A DNA stretch of 64,000 bases from a cf. Phormidesmis sp. LEGE 11477 (GCF_015207105.1 NZ_JADEXO010000003.1:62001-126000), one strand, 5' to 3'; numbered from the stretch's first letter, positions 53,608 to 61,733 are shown. Numbers and translations: made by a program. Notes: generated from the letters alone by a model not told the origin.

Positions 53608-54372
53608 ATGTTGATGGTTATTTCCCCTGCCAAAACTTTGGACTATACCGGAGTTGACTATCCCGACTTTACTCAGCCTGCCTTTTTAGATCAGAGCGAG
53701 GCGTTAATTGCAGAACTACGCGGCTATAGCCAAGCGCAGCTTTCAGAGCTAATGACGATCAGCGACAAACTAGCCAAGCTCAACTATCAGCGCTACCAAG
53801 ATTTTCAAACGCCTTTTACCCCACAGAATGCTAAACAGGCACTGCTGGTTTTCAAAGGGGATGTCTACAAAGGCATTCATGTAGAAGACTATGACGAAGA
53901 CGATTTATCTTTTGCTCAAGACTCTCTAAGTATTTTATCAGGGCTCTACGGCGTTCTGCGTCCGCTCGATCTGATGCAGCCCTACCGTCTAGAGATGGGC
54001 ACTAAGCTGAAAACAGAGAAAGGCAAAAATCTTTACGAGTTTTGGAACCACAAAATCTCCGATCTACTCAACACTGATCTAGCAAAAGAGCCGCAGCCTT
54101 GTCTAGTAAATCTAGCCTCGAACGAATACTTCAAGTCGATCAAATCAGAGACTATTGAAGCGAGAATTCTCGACATTGACTTCAAAGAGAAAAAAGCAGA
54201 CACCTACAAGATTGTTGCTATCTATGCCAAGCGAGCTAGAGGGCTAATGGTAGACTTTGTGATTCGCAATCGCATCGATAATCCAGAGCTGATGAAAGGG
54301 TTTGACAGCGATGGCTATAGCTTCAATAAGGCGCTATCAACAGCAGATCATTGGATCTTTTGCAGAGAGTAG
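53608..54372 (+). CDS. yaaA: Peroxide stress protein YaaA
   Basis: 254 residues; ATG with AAAGGAG ten bases upstream. Family motifs: MLMVISPAKTLDYT, KLNYQRYQDF, ALLVFKGDVYKGIHVEDY, LSGLYGVLRPLDLMQPYRLEMGT in two halves, and the C-terminal FIxFxxxGYxF-like FDSDGYSFNKALS. In E. coli YaaA limits iron-driven damage during H2O2 stress and binds DNA. It faces the catalase gene tail to tail, which supports a peroxide-response setting. Confidence 0.95.
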   Translation: MLMVISPAKTLDYTGVDYPDFTQPAFLDQSEALIAELRGYSQAQLSELMTISDKLAKLNYQRYQDFQTPFTPQNAKQALLVFKGDVYKGIHVEDYDEDDLSFAQDSLSILSGLYGVLRPLDLMQPYRLEMGTKLKTEKGKNLYEFWNHKISDLLNTDLAKEPQPCLVNLASNEYFKSIKSETIEARILDIDFKEKKADTYKIVAIYAKRARGLMVDFVIRNRIDNPELMKGFDSDGYSFNKALSTADHWIFCRE

Positions 54373-54380
54373 GGCTATAT

Positions 54381-54451
54381 CGTACCGAGGCGTGAGCATA
54401 TGTACCGAGGGGTGAGCGGAGTCGAACCCCGGCTGTGACTTCGACTCCGCT
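54381..54451. repeat. REP-like palindrome with flanking direct repeat
   Basis: AGCGGAGTCGAA (54415-54426) and TTCGACTCCGCT (54440-54451) are a perfect 12-bp inverted repeat with a 13-nt loop. Immediately before, GTACCGAGG-type 20-bp units at 54381-54400 and 54401-54420 form a direct repeat. The TTCGACTCCGCT sequence looks like widespread intergenic REP-type palindromes. It lies between the convergent yaaA and katA genes and may also serve as transcript end. The text resembles a tRNA T-arm but no tRNA surrounds it. Confidence 0.75.
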
Positions 54452-54458
54452 TAGCACC

Positions 54459-55937
54459 TTAGACAGAAGCGGGTTTTGGCTCAGGCTTTAGCGGCTCTAC
54501 TTCGCTCATCGCTGTTTTCACTCGCTCGGCGAAGTGCTCATCGACTTCGCGGAATAAGCCAAGCTGCCGCTGCTTGATAGAGTCTCTACACTTGCCGAGG
54601 CTGCCGCTGATGTTATGCACTAAACGATCTTTCTCGCCATCATTTAGTATCTGATAAAACATCTTGGCCTGGTCAGCGTAATCTTTTTCGTCTAGCTCTT
54701 GTCGATCCGCCATGCCCTCTACGCCATAGGCAGGTGGGGCAGCTTTTTGATCGGCAGTTGGGTATTTGTATTCGGTTGGGTGATAGTTCCGGCGGTTGCC
54801 GTAGTTGCCGTCTACTCTCATAGATCCATCGCGGTAGGGCGTGTTCGCTTCGGTCGCGTGTGGCTTGTTGACTGGGATAGTGTCGTAGTTTACGCCTAGC
54901 CGATAGCGGTGCGCGTCGGCATAGGACATAATGCGTGCCTGCAGCATCCGATCGGGTGACCACGAGATGCCAGGTACCATATTGCCTGGCGAGAATGCAG
55001 CTTGCTCGACTTCAGCAAAGAAGTTTTCAGGATTGCGGTTCAGCTCGAAGCGGCCTACTTTTTGCAGCGGATAGTCTGCATGGGGCCATATCTTGGTGAG
55101 ATCAAATGGATTCCACTGGAAGTTTTTGGCCTGTTCTTCTGTCATGGTCTGGATGTACATTGTCCATGAAGGATAGTTGCCTTCGTCGATCGCGTTGAAC
55201 AGATCTTTGGTTGCCCAGCGCGGCTCAATGCCTTGCAGCTTTTGCCACTGCTCTTCGGTAAAGTTTTTGATTCCCTGGTCGGTCTTGAAGTGGAATTTGA
55301 CCCAGATTCTCTCTTCTTGGGCGTTAATGAAGCTAAAGGTGTGGCTGCCATAGCCATTTAGGTGTCGCCAGCCCATCGGTGCGCCGCGATCGCCCATCAG
55401 CCACATCACCTGATGCAAGCTTTCAGGCACCTGCGACCAAAAGTCCCACCACATCTCATCTTGACGCCAGTTGCTTTCGGGATGCTCTTTTTGCGAGCGA
55501 ATGAAGTCCATAAACTTCATCGGATCGCGCATGAAAAAGATGGGTGTGTCGTTGCCCACCATATCCCAGTTGCCATCTTCGGTATAGAATTTGACCGAGA
55601 ATCCTCGAATATCGCGGTAGATATCAGATCCGCCTTTCGATTTGGCTACGGTTGAAAACCGGGCAAATACTTCAGTTTCTTGGCCAACTTCAGAAAACAA
55701 TTTGGCCTTTGTAAGATGCGTAATATCGTCTGTGACGGTAAAGGTGCCATACGCGCCAGCGCCCACTGCATGCACTACCCGCTCGGGAACGCGCTCTCGG
55801 TTAAAGTGGGCCATTTTCTCTAGCAGCGTATAGTCTTCCATCAGCAGCGGGCCATACTTTCCTGCTGTTTTAGAGACTTCGTTGCTGGCAATTGGAATGC
55901 CTGCTGCATTGGTCAAAGTGCCATTGTTGTTGGCCAT
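54459..55937 (-). CDS. katA: Monofunctional haem catalase
   Basis: 492 residues, small-subunit clade length. Dismutates H2O2. Catalytic His in RVVHAVGAGAYG (the residue before GAGAYG is Val where many have Lys or Arg), Asn in MVGNDTPIFF, proximal haem Tyr in LQARIMSYADAHRYRLG, and HTFSFIN. The N-terminus (NNNGTLTNAAGIPIASNE) is cytosolic, with no signal peptide. ATG start at 55937. Likely induced by peroxide, though no operator is recognised. Confidence 0.95.
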   Translation of the reverse strand: MANNNGTLTNAAGIPIASNEVSKTAGKYGPLLMEDYTLLEKMAHFNRERVPERVVHAVGAGAYGTFTVTDDITHLTKAKLFSEVGQETEVFARFSTVAKSKGGSDIYRDIRGFSVKFYTEDGNWDMVGNDTPIFFMRDPMKFMDFIRSQKEHPESNWRQDEMWWDFWSQVPESLHQVMWLMGDRGAPMGWRHLNGYGSHTFSFINAQEERIWVKFHFKTDQGIKNFTEEQWQKLQGIEPRWATKDLFNAIDEGNYPSWTMYIQTMTEEQAKNFQWNPFDLTKIWPHADYPLQKVGRFELNRNPENFFAEVEQAAFSPGNMVPGISWSPDRMLQARIMSYADAHRYRLGVNYDTIPVNKPHATEANTPYRDGSMRVDGNYGNRRNYHPTEYKYPTADQKAAPPAYGVEGMADRQELDEKDYADQAKMFYQILNDGEKDRLVHNISGSLGKCRDSIKQRQLGLFREVDEHFAERVKTAMSEVEPLKPEPKPASV

Positions 55938-56073
55938 GAAAACTCCTGGATTGAGTCAATCCTCTCGATTTGTTAGCGCTAGTATTTTTTAACTACTAAG
56001 GGCGTGATCGCAACCATAGAATGCTGGCTATGAGTTAACCTCTATAGAAAGATTGATATAAAAAGATTGAACC

Positions 56074-57261
56074 TTATTCCTTTTTTGCTGCTGCTTTTCT
56101 AGCCAGCTTCGAGTAGGTCTTGACAGTTTCGTAAGGAATATTCATATCTTGGGCGATCGCGTCTAACCGATCTCCCTGTTCTCTTCTGGCCAATATCGTT
56201 GCCCACTTTTGCGCGGTGTCCTTAGCTCGGTTTCCGCCCTGGCGTTTACGCTGCGATAGAAATAATTCTGTGAGCGCTTCGATGCGTTCAGCCAAGATCT
56301 GTTGCAGTGTCGGCACGGGGGCAGATTGTTGATCTGCTTGCCAGCCTAGATGAGTTTCTCCTAATCCAAATGTAGTTTTGTGCCCGGTTCCACAAAAAGG
56401 CGCTAGCCTAACCAAAGCGTAGAACAAAGTTTGAAAGTCTGGATTATCGGCTGCCGAGCGGTCTAGTTTGTAAGTGATTGCGCCGGTAAATCCGGTCACG
56501 GAGCCTTGTTTGCCAGCAACCACTTTGATAGAAGATAGCTGATGCTGCTGGATGATTACCTTGTTGTCTATCCAGTCTAAGAAACTGTCTTGGTCTACTG
56601 CTTTGCGAGCGAAATGGTTCCAGCGGCGCAGGTAGCTATGAAAAACGTTGGTAGGCAGCGGCAGCGGTAGGTGCTGACCTTTGCGACGAAAGCTAGTGGG
56701 GCTAACAAAGCTGAGGCTGACGCTGCCAGAGTCTGCTTTGGCGGCGTTGAGTAGTTTGGTGTAGGTGGTTGGATCTTGGGCCAGATGGATCGATGCGATC
56801 GCCAAGGGTGCATTGTTGAGCTCGACCGTGTCCGGCTGCTGGCGTAGCCAGATGGATAGTCCTTGGGCGACCTGTTTTGAAAGGGCGTTAACTCGCCAGG
56901 TGTAGGTTTGGCTAGCCTGTAACTTCAGCGTCTGTCGGTGGCCGACAAACTGACCGTTGAGCCCGGAGATGCTAAACGCCTTTTCGGATTGTCCATTGTG
57001 CAGGTAGGCAGATAGGTCAGGATCGAATGATTGAATCTGTTGGAGAAACCAGGCGTGTAGACCAATGGTGTATTGGGCGTAGAGTTCACAGTCGCTATGC
57101 GGTTGCAAAGAGAATTCTAGGCTGACTAGCTCGGAGGTTTTTGGCCATAGCGATCGCGCTGAAAGATTGAGCGGTTTGCCTTGCGCGTTGGCAAGCTTTT
57201 GAGATTTGGCTTTCGGCACTTTTGCTTGAGATTTCGCTTTCTTTGTCTGTGCGATTGTCAT
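56074..57261 (-). CDS. cas6: CRISPR endoribonuclease Cas6 with C-terminal helix-turn-helix tail
   Basis: 395 residues. Cuts CRISPR precursor RNA within repeats. A Lys-rich N-terminus (KKAKSQAKVPKAKSQK) precedes two ferredoxin-like domains; the family's glycine-rich loop is at about 288-303 (FCGTGHKTTFGLGET). Residues about 320-395 form an added domain: RIEALTELFLSQRKRQGGNR, then a helix-turn-helix (ILARREQGDRLDAIAQDMNI, then PYETVKTYSKLA). Similar tails occur in some cyanobacterial Cas6 proteins. The gene lies 138 bp beyond the trailer end of the array, in the direction of array transcription. No other cas gene is in the window. Confidence 0.93.
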   Translation of the reverse strand: MTIAQTKKAKSQAKVPKAKSQKLANAQGKPLNLSARSLWPKTSELVSLEFSLQPHSDCELYAQYTIGLHAWFLQQIQSFDPDLSAYLHNGQSEKAFSISGLNGQFVGHRQTLKLQASQTYTWRVNALSKQVAQGLSIWLRQQPDTVELNNAPLAIASIHLAQDPTTYTKLLNAAKADSGSVSLSFVSPTSFRRKGQHLPLPLPTNVFHSYLRRWNHFARKAVDQDSFLDWIDNKVIIQQHQLSSIKVVAGKQGSVTGFTGAITYKLDRSAADNPDFQTLFYALVRLAPFCGTGHKTTFGLGETHLGWQADQQSAPVPTLQQILAERIEALTELFLSQRKRQGGNRAKDTAQKWATILARREQGDRLDAIAQDMNIPYETVKTYSKLARKAAAKKE

Positions 57262-57265
57262 AGTG

Positions 57266-57283
57266 CTCTTCTCCGCTGAAGAG
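57266..57283 (-). promoter_or_regulatory. Hairpin over the cas6 ribosome binding site
   Basis: Read on the minus strand, CTCTTC and GAAGAG form a 6-bp hairpin with a 6-nt loop, and its 3' arm GAAGAG is the likely Shine-Dalgarno sequence five bases before the cas6 ATG. Folding would hide the site, so translation may be regulated. Confidence 0.4.
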
Positions 57284-57398
57284 GTTAACTCCCTTTATAT
57301 TGATACGGATTCGTCTTCTTTGGGGGATGGAAGCTGCGATCGACTGTGGTTTAAAGAGCTACCGCCCGAAGTTTGAGACGGCACTTTTAGAATAGTTA

Positions 57399-59171
57399 GT
57401 TTAATCCCTAAGAGGGTTTTAGAGTCGTTTCGACAAAGAGATGAACGTAATACAAGGGCAATATTCGGCGTTTCAATCCCTAAGAGGGTTTTAGAGTCGT
57501 TTCGACGAGCTGATCAAATGGCCAGACTATCTGCGAGAAATGTTTCAATCCCTAAGAGGGTTTTAGAGTCGTTTCGACTTCCAAGACGGATGGGTACAGC
57601 AGCTAGCTGATCGGTTTCAATCCCTAAGAGGGTTTTAGAGTCGTTTCGACCATGATAGACATTATCGGAGTATAGCTAGATGCCTCGTTTCAATCCCTAA
57701 GAGGGTTTTAGAGTCGTTTCGACCACCAAAGGCCATGCCGAATACGCTCAAGGCAGGCGCGTTTCAATCCCTAAGAGGGTTTTAGAGTCGTTTCGACATT
57801 GTTGGTGAAGTGTGGCTCTGAGGAATCGAAGAGTTTCAATCCCTAAGAGGGTTTTAGAGTCGTTTCGACCTAGGTTCTGTAGTGCGGGATGCGTTGATCA
57901 CACGTTTCAATCCCTAAGAGGGTTTTAGAGTCGTTTCGACAGAACCTGTCAAAGCCCTCCCCGATTCAATTAATGTTTCAATCCCTAAGAGGGTTTTAGA
58001 GTCGTTTCGACAGCCGTATCAGGTGATTGTTGTTCGACCAGAAGAGGTTTCAATCCCTAAGAGGGTTTTAGAGTCGTTTCGACCGCAGCAGTTAAGCCAA
58101 GTGAGGCCCGCATCTCTAGTTTCAATCCCTAAGAGGGTTTTAGAGTCGTTTCGACGAGCCTAAGGATGCGATCGCGCTGCTGGGCTATACGTTTCAATCC
58201 CTAAGAGGGTTTTAGAGTCGTTTCGACACGGATCGCTAAAAGTCGGCGAGGTGCAGGAATACGTTTCAATCCCTAAGAGGGCTTTAGAGTCGTTTCGACT
58301 ACAAAGGTGCGATCGCCAGAGTAATCCAGGGAGTGTTTCAATCCCTAAGAGGGCTTTAGAGTCGTTTCGACGCTACGGTTCACTTTGCGAATATTTGGGA
58401 GAAAAATGATAAGTTTCAATCCCTAAGAGGGCTTTAGAGTCGTTTCGACTAGTAATCGCTGGATCGATCGGCGGCAGTGAGCCGTTTCAATCCCTAAGAG
58501 GGCTTTAGAGTCGTTTCGACCTCCTTCTGCTTCAATCATTCGCCCCGTGACAATCATTGTTTCAATCCCTAAGAGGGCTTTAGAGTCGTTTCGACCTAAG
58601 AGCGAGTGCGTCGATGATATCAACCTCTTTTTGTTTCAATCCCTAAGAGGGCTTTAGAGTCGTTTCGACCTCCTCTTTGTTTAGTGGTCTGAATTTTTGC
58701 TGCCAGTTTCAATCCCTAAGAGGGCTTTAGAGTCGTTTCGACGTTGCAAAGCTGAGGAGGATCTACAGTGCCTAAGGGGTTTCAATCCCTAAGAGGGCTT
58801 TAGAGTCGTTTCGACCTTTACTTTTGCTCCATCTGCTCTAACTTTTCTAAGTTTCAATCCCTAAGAGGGCTTTAGAGTCGTTTCGACTCAAAGGCGTGTC
58901 GAGCTGGCGACCTTCAAAGGTGTTTCAATCCCTAAGAGGGCTTTAGAGTCGTTTCGACTTGATTGCACTACCCAAAACATCTTACTAATCGTTTCAATCC
59001 CTAAGAGGGCTTTAGAGTCGTTTCGACGCATCTGGATATAGCCCGTGAGTTCATCAGCGGGTGTTTCAATCCCTAAGAGGGCTTTAGAGTCGTTTCGACG
59101 ATAAACATAGCAATCGGCGGCGCTCGCTTTTCGAGTTTCAATCCCTAAGAGGGCTTTAGAGTCGTTTCGAC
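57399..59171 (-). CRISPR. CRISPR array, 25 repeats of 37 bp and 24 spacers
   Basis: Plus-strand repeat starts GTTTCAATCCCTAAGAGGG and ends GTTTCGAC. Repeat starts: 57399 (36 bp, lacking one C), 57470, 57542, 57614, 57687, 57761, 57833, 57904, 57975, 58047, 58119, 58191, then 58263, 58335, 58413, 58484, 58559, 58633, 58706, 58779, 58851, 58922, 58991, 59063, 59135. Repeats 1-12 read GGGTTTT and 13-25 read GGGCTTT. Spacers are 32-41 bp, mostly 34-36. On the minus strand each repeat ends ATTGAAAC, the classic crRNA 5' handle, and the degenerate repeat is at the left. The leader is therefore on the right, and transcription runs leftwards towards cas6. Effector type not determinable here. Confidence 0.98.
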
Positions 59172-59370
59172 GGCTGGCCGCTGGAAGACTTACGGTTGCT
59201 AGTTTTCAAGGTACGTTTGCGCGAAGCAATAAAAATATAGTAATACATGGACGACGATTGTAAACATGGTTGAAATAAGAAACTGTCAAATCCAACTATG
59301 GTAAGCGTTTCAGCGATCGCGCGAACCTCTTTTTTCAACTCGTTCTCTGTAACCCCTGCCAGGTATACGT
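59172..59370 (-). promoter_or_regulatory. Probable CRISPR leader
   Basis: Sequence next to the newest repeat (59135-59171). It has an AT-rich core at 59224-59290 (for example GCAATAAAAATATAGTAATA), as expected of a leader with the array promoter on the minus strand. Its exact limits cannot be set. It overlaps the decayed reading frame described separately. Confidence 0.6.
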
Positions 59371-59520
59371 TCGAGGCCGATTCTAGCCAAAGCACAGTTC
59401 TACACCCTACCGCTCGCGCAGTTCATCACTTTTCTTCGCCTGCGCTTGACGCCAGCCAAGAATCAGCTTATCTTCAATAACTATAGCTGTGATGCCTATC
59501 ACAGTGCTTTCAGAACTCAA
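59172..59520 (-). pseudogene. Frameshifted small gene at the CRISPR leader
   Basis: On the minus strand a frame from TTG 59520 (or GTG 59502) encodes SSESTVIGITAIVIEDKL, then ILGWRQAQAKKSDELRER, and stops at 59407. The adjacent frame encodes RAVGCRTVLWLESASNVYL, then AGVTENELKKEVRAIAETL and TIVGFDSFLFQP down to about 59250. Joined by one frameshift near 59412-59416 the two give a smooth protein-like sequence (DELR-RAVGCRTVLWLES). Its 3' end runs into the leader and first repeat, so it is probably truncated as well. I do not recognise the family. Sequencing error or a programmed shift is the alternative. Confidence 0.45.
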
Positions 59521-59614
59521 TTCTACTTAGCACAGCCAGCAGGTGTTCGAGCACCTACTGACTGCTAACCCTCAAGGATTACATGGCAATCCCGGAGTGC
59601 TGGGTCAACTGTAC

Positions 59615-59659
59615 CTTAGCTACCCCGATTTGCACTACATCGACTTCGGGGTGGCTAAG
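59615..59659 (+). other. 14-bp RNA hairpin upstream of small conserved gene
   Basis: CTTAGCTACCCCGA (59615-59628) pairs with TCGGGGTGGCTAAG (59646-59659): 14 consecutive pairs with one U-G, 17-nt loop. It is 55 bp before the ATG at 59714. No T-run follows immediately, so it looks like a 5' leader structure rather than a terminator. Confidence 0.7.
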
Positions 59660-59713
59660 TTGCGTTGGGTTCTGGTTTCCTCCAAACAAACACACAACTG
59701 GAGACCAGATCTC

Positions 59714-60007
59714 ATGTTTATTTCTTCCGCTCAGGGTGCTACCGCGTCCACAGATTCTGCTGCAACTTCTGTTACCAGCTCTGCTTCAGTTCCACCGAAC
59801 ACACCCAACAACAATCCTAGTCAAGACAGCGGCGGCTACGAGGTGGTGCGCCATCTACTGTTTGGCCCGTTGCCCGTCATTCAGGCGACTATTCACCTAT
59901 TACACCAGATTCAATATGCCGAACCGAATGACTGGAGTCAGCCTATCTCTACGGGCAAACCGAACGAGATGATGGCAATCTTGACCAGGCGGATCAGAAT
60001 TGTGTAG
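59714..60007 (+). CDS. Small conserved cyanobacterial protein of unknown function
   Basis: 97 residues from ATG 59714. The first 40 are Ser/Thr/Ala/Pro-rich. The C-terminal 55 residues (EVVRHLLFGPLPVIQATIHLLHQ, then IQYAEPNDWSQPISTGKPNEMMAILTRRI) match a short conserved protein I have seen in many cyanobacteria, with the YAEPNxWSxPxxTG motif. A longer frame from GTG 59543 is open, but it would translate through the 14-bp hairpin and adds no recognisable domain, so I prefer the ATG. Function unknown. Confidence 0.72.
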   Translation: MFISSAQGATASTDSAATSVTSSASVPPNTPNNNPSQDSGGYEVVRHLLFGPLPVIQATIHLLHQIQYAEPNDWSQPISTGKPNEMMAILTRRIRIV

Positions 60008-60165
60008 CGTAATGGCCTGTTAACAATGCTGGGAAGCTGAGGAAACTGGAATGTTGGAAAGAGAACTGTTGGAAAGCTAGCTTTTGATAGCGGTGCCCGT
60101 AGGCGTAGGCTTCCCTTTGAGTTCGCCTTGAAAATGCCTGTGAGCACCGCATCTGAATTGTTGGA

Positions 60166-61668
60166 CTATTTTGGTAGATCCACCATCTCTCTCACATTGC
60201 CCCTCACGCCGCCAACGCCCGAGTTAAAGTTACGATCTTGAGCATGAATACGCATCGGCAGGCCATTTTTTGGCGCGATAGTAATCAACCCATAGCGATC
60301 AATCGGTACCGTTGGCACCAGCTCTAGTCGATATCGCTGTAGCAGCATCGCCAGCACTACCTTTAGCTCCATCTTGGCAAAGGCCGCCCCAATACACATC
60401 CGCGAGCCCGCATGAAACGGCATGTATTCCCAGGTATCGGGCTGAATGTGCTCCCAGCGGCTAGGGTCAAATTTCTGAGGCTGCGGGTAAAGTTCTGGCA
60501 TGTGGTGAGTCGCGTAGATGCTGCAATACACCTCGGTGCCGACTGGTAGCAAATGGCCGCCTAGCTCTATTGGCTGATTGTTGTAGCGCCAGGTAAACGG
60601 CACCGAAGGAATCAGCCGCAAACTCTCTTTGATCACGCCGTCTAACAGCGGCAATTGATCGAGCTGATCGATTCTAGGCGCTTCACCCTGCAGCACTGCC
60701 GTTAGCTCATCTAGTAAATCAGCGGCAATCTGAGGATGCTGAGAGAGCAACAGCATCGTCCAGCCCAGGGCCAGAGAAGTCGTCTCATGCCCCGCTGCAA
60801 AAATTGATCCCACATGGCCCAACAGTTCATCTTCGCTGAGGCCATCACCCGTCTCCTCATCCCGCGCCTGAATCAGCATCGAAAGCACATCGTTGCTGTC
60901 GCCCACTGGCTGCGATCGCTTCTGGGCAATTACCGCGCGCATCGCTTCATCAAAATCAGTGATCAAATTGAGAAACTTACGATAGGGCAACCCTGGCACA
61001 TCATGCGGCAACAGGGCCGTGATCGGTTTAGATAGCACCTCTAGCGCCTGCTCAATTAGATGACCGACGCCCTGGCCTTCCTCGCCGCTGTCTTCACCAA
61101 ATAGCGTTTTAGTCGCAATTCGCATCGCTAGCAGCCGAGTCATCTCGATCAGGTTAATGGTTTCACCTGGCTGCAGCTTGTTCAGCGACGATTCTGTGAT
61201 TTCCACCATGTCCTGCCAATAGCCTTGAATCTTTTGCCCATGAAAGGCGGGCATCATCAGCCGTCGCTGGCGCTGATGGTCGGTGCCATTGACACCCCAC
61301 AGCCCCACCAAAAAGTGCTTGAGTGGCTCTTTGCGTGCTTCGACCTCTGCCATCGGATACAGCGTCATCGAAAACGGGGTCAAATTCCACAGTGAATGGG
61401 GGGTACGCGCCTTGCGAATTAGCTCAGGCCCATATACCACCACCGTGCCGGGGCACTCGCCAAACGGTGTAAACAAATTGGTCTTGCCCCCGCGTGCCAA
61501 AGACGCAATCGGGCCATATTTCTGGAATAGTTTGTTGGAGTGGCCAATGGGATCTTGAATAAACTGAAATGCATTGCCTGTCTTGCCGACTATAGGCGTT
61601 TGGCTAGGGCCAGGAACCGTCCAGCTAATGGTTGAGTTAGCGGCAGTATCGGGCTGAGTAATCGTCAT
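60166..61668 (-). CDS. Cytochrome P450 (CYP110-like)
   Basis: 500 residues from ATG 61668, which has AGGA 11 bases upstream; an ATG at 61704 adds 12. Monooxygenase with a haem-thiolate centre: oxygen-activation helix AGHETTS, ExxR in KESLRLIPSVP, haem loop FHAGSRMCIGAAFAK with the Cys ligand. The N-terminus (VPGPSQTPIVGKTGNAFQFIQDPIG) lacks a membrane anchor, as in cyanobacterial CYP110 enzymes, some of which act on fatty acids or alkanes and terpenoids. Substrate not deducible. It is divergent from the 61808 gene. Confidence 0.93.
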   Translation of the reverse strand: MTITQPDTAANSTISWTVPGPSQTPIVGKTGNAFQFIQDPIGHSNKLFQKYGPIASLARGGKTNLFTPFGECPGTVVVYGPELIRKARTPHSLWNLTPFSMTLYPMAEVEARKEPLKHFLVGLWGVNGTDHQRQRRLMMPAFHGQKIQGYWQDMVEITESSLNKLQPGETINLIEMTRLLAMRIATKTLFGEDSGEEGQGVGHLIEQALEVLSKPITALLPHDVPGLPYRKFLNLITDFDEAMRAVIAQKRSQPVGDSNDVLSMLIQARDEETGDGLSEDELLGHVGSIFAAGHETTSLALGWTMLLLSQHPQIAADLLDELTAVLQGEAPRIDQLDQLPLLDGVIKESLRLIPSVPFTWRYNNQPIELGGHLLPVGTEVYCSIYATHHMPELYPQPQKFDPSRWEHIQPDTWEYMPFHAGSRMCIGAAFAKMELKVVLAMLLQRYRLELVPTVPIDRYGLITIAPKNGLPMRIHAQDRNFNSGVGGVRGNVREMVDLPK

Positions 61669-61733
61669 TAGTATGTTCCTAAGTAGTGTGTTCTTAGCCC
61701 TCATAAGGCTATGCGATCGCCAAGGAAGTGAAC

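Noticed and set aside
54415-54451. Possible tRNA gene (GGAGTCGAACCCC resembles a T-arm)
   Set aside because: There is no acceptor stem, D-arm or anticodon arm in the flanks. The sequence is a perfect palindrome and fits a REP-like repeat.
58423-58623. Frame within the CRISPR array
   Set aside because: It is made entirely of repeats and spacers.
59543-59713. N-terminal extension of the 59714 gene from GTG
   Set aside because: It would run through a 14-bp RNA hairpin and adds no domain; the ATG at 59714 is preferred, though the extension is not excluded.
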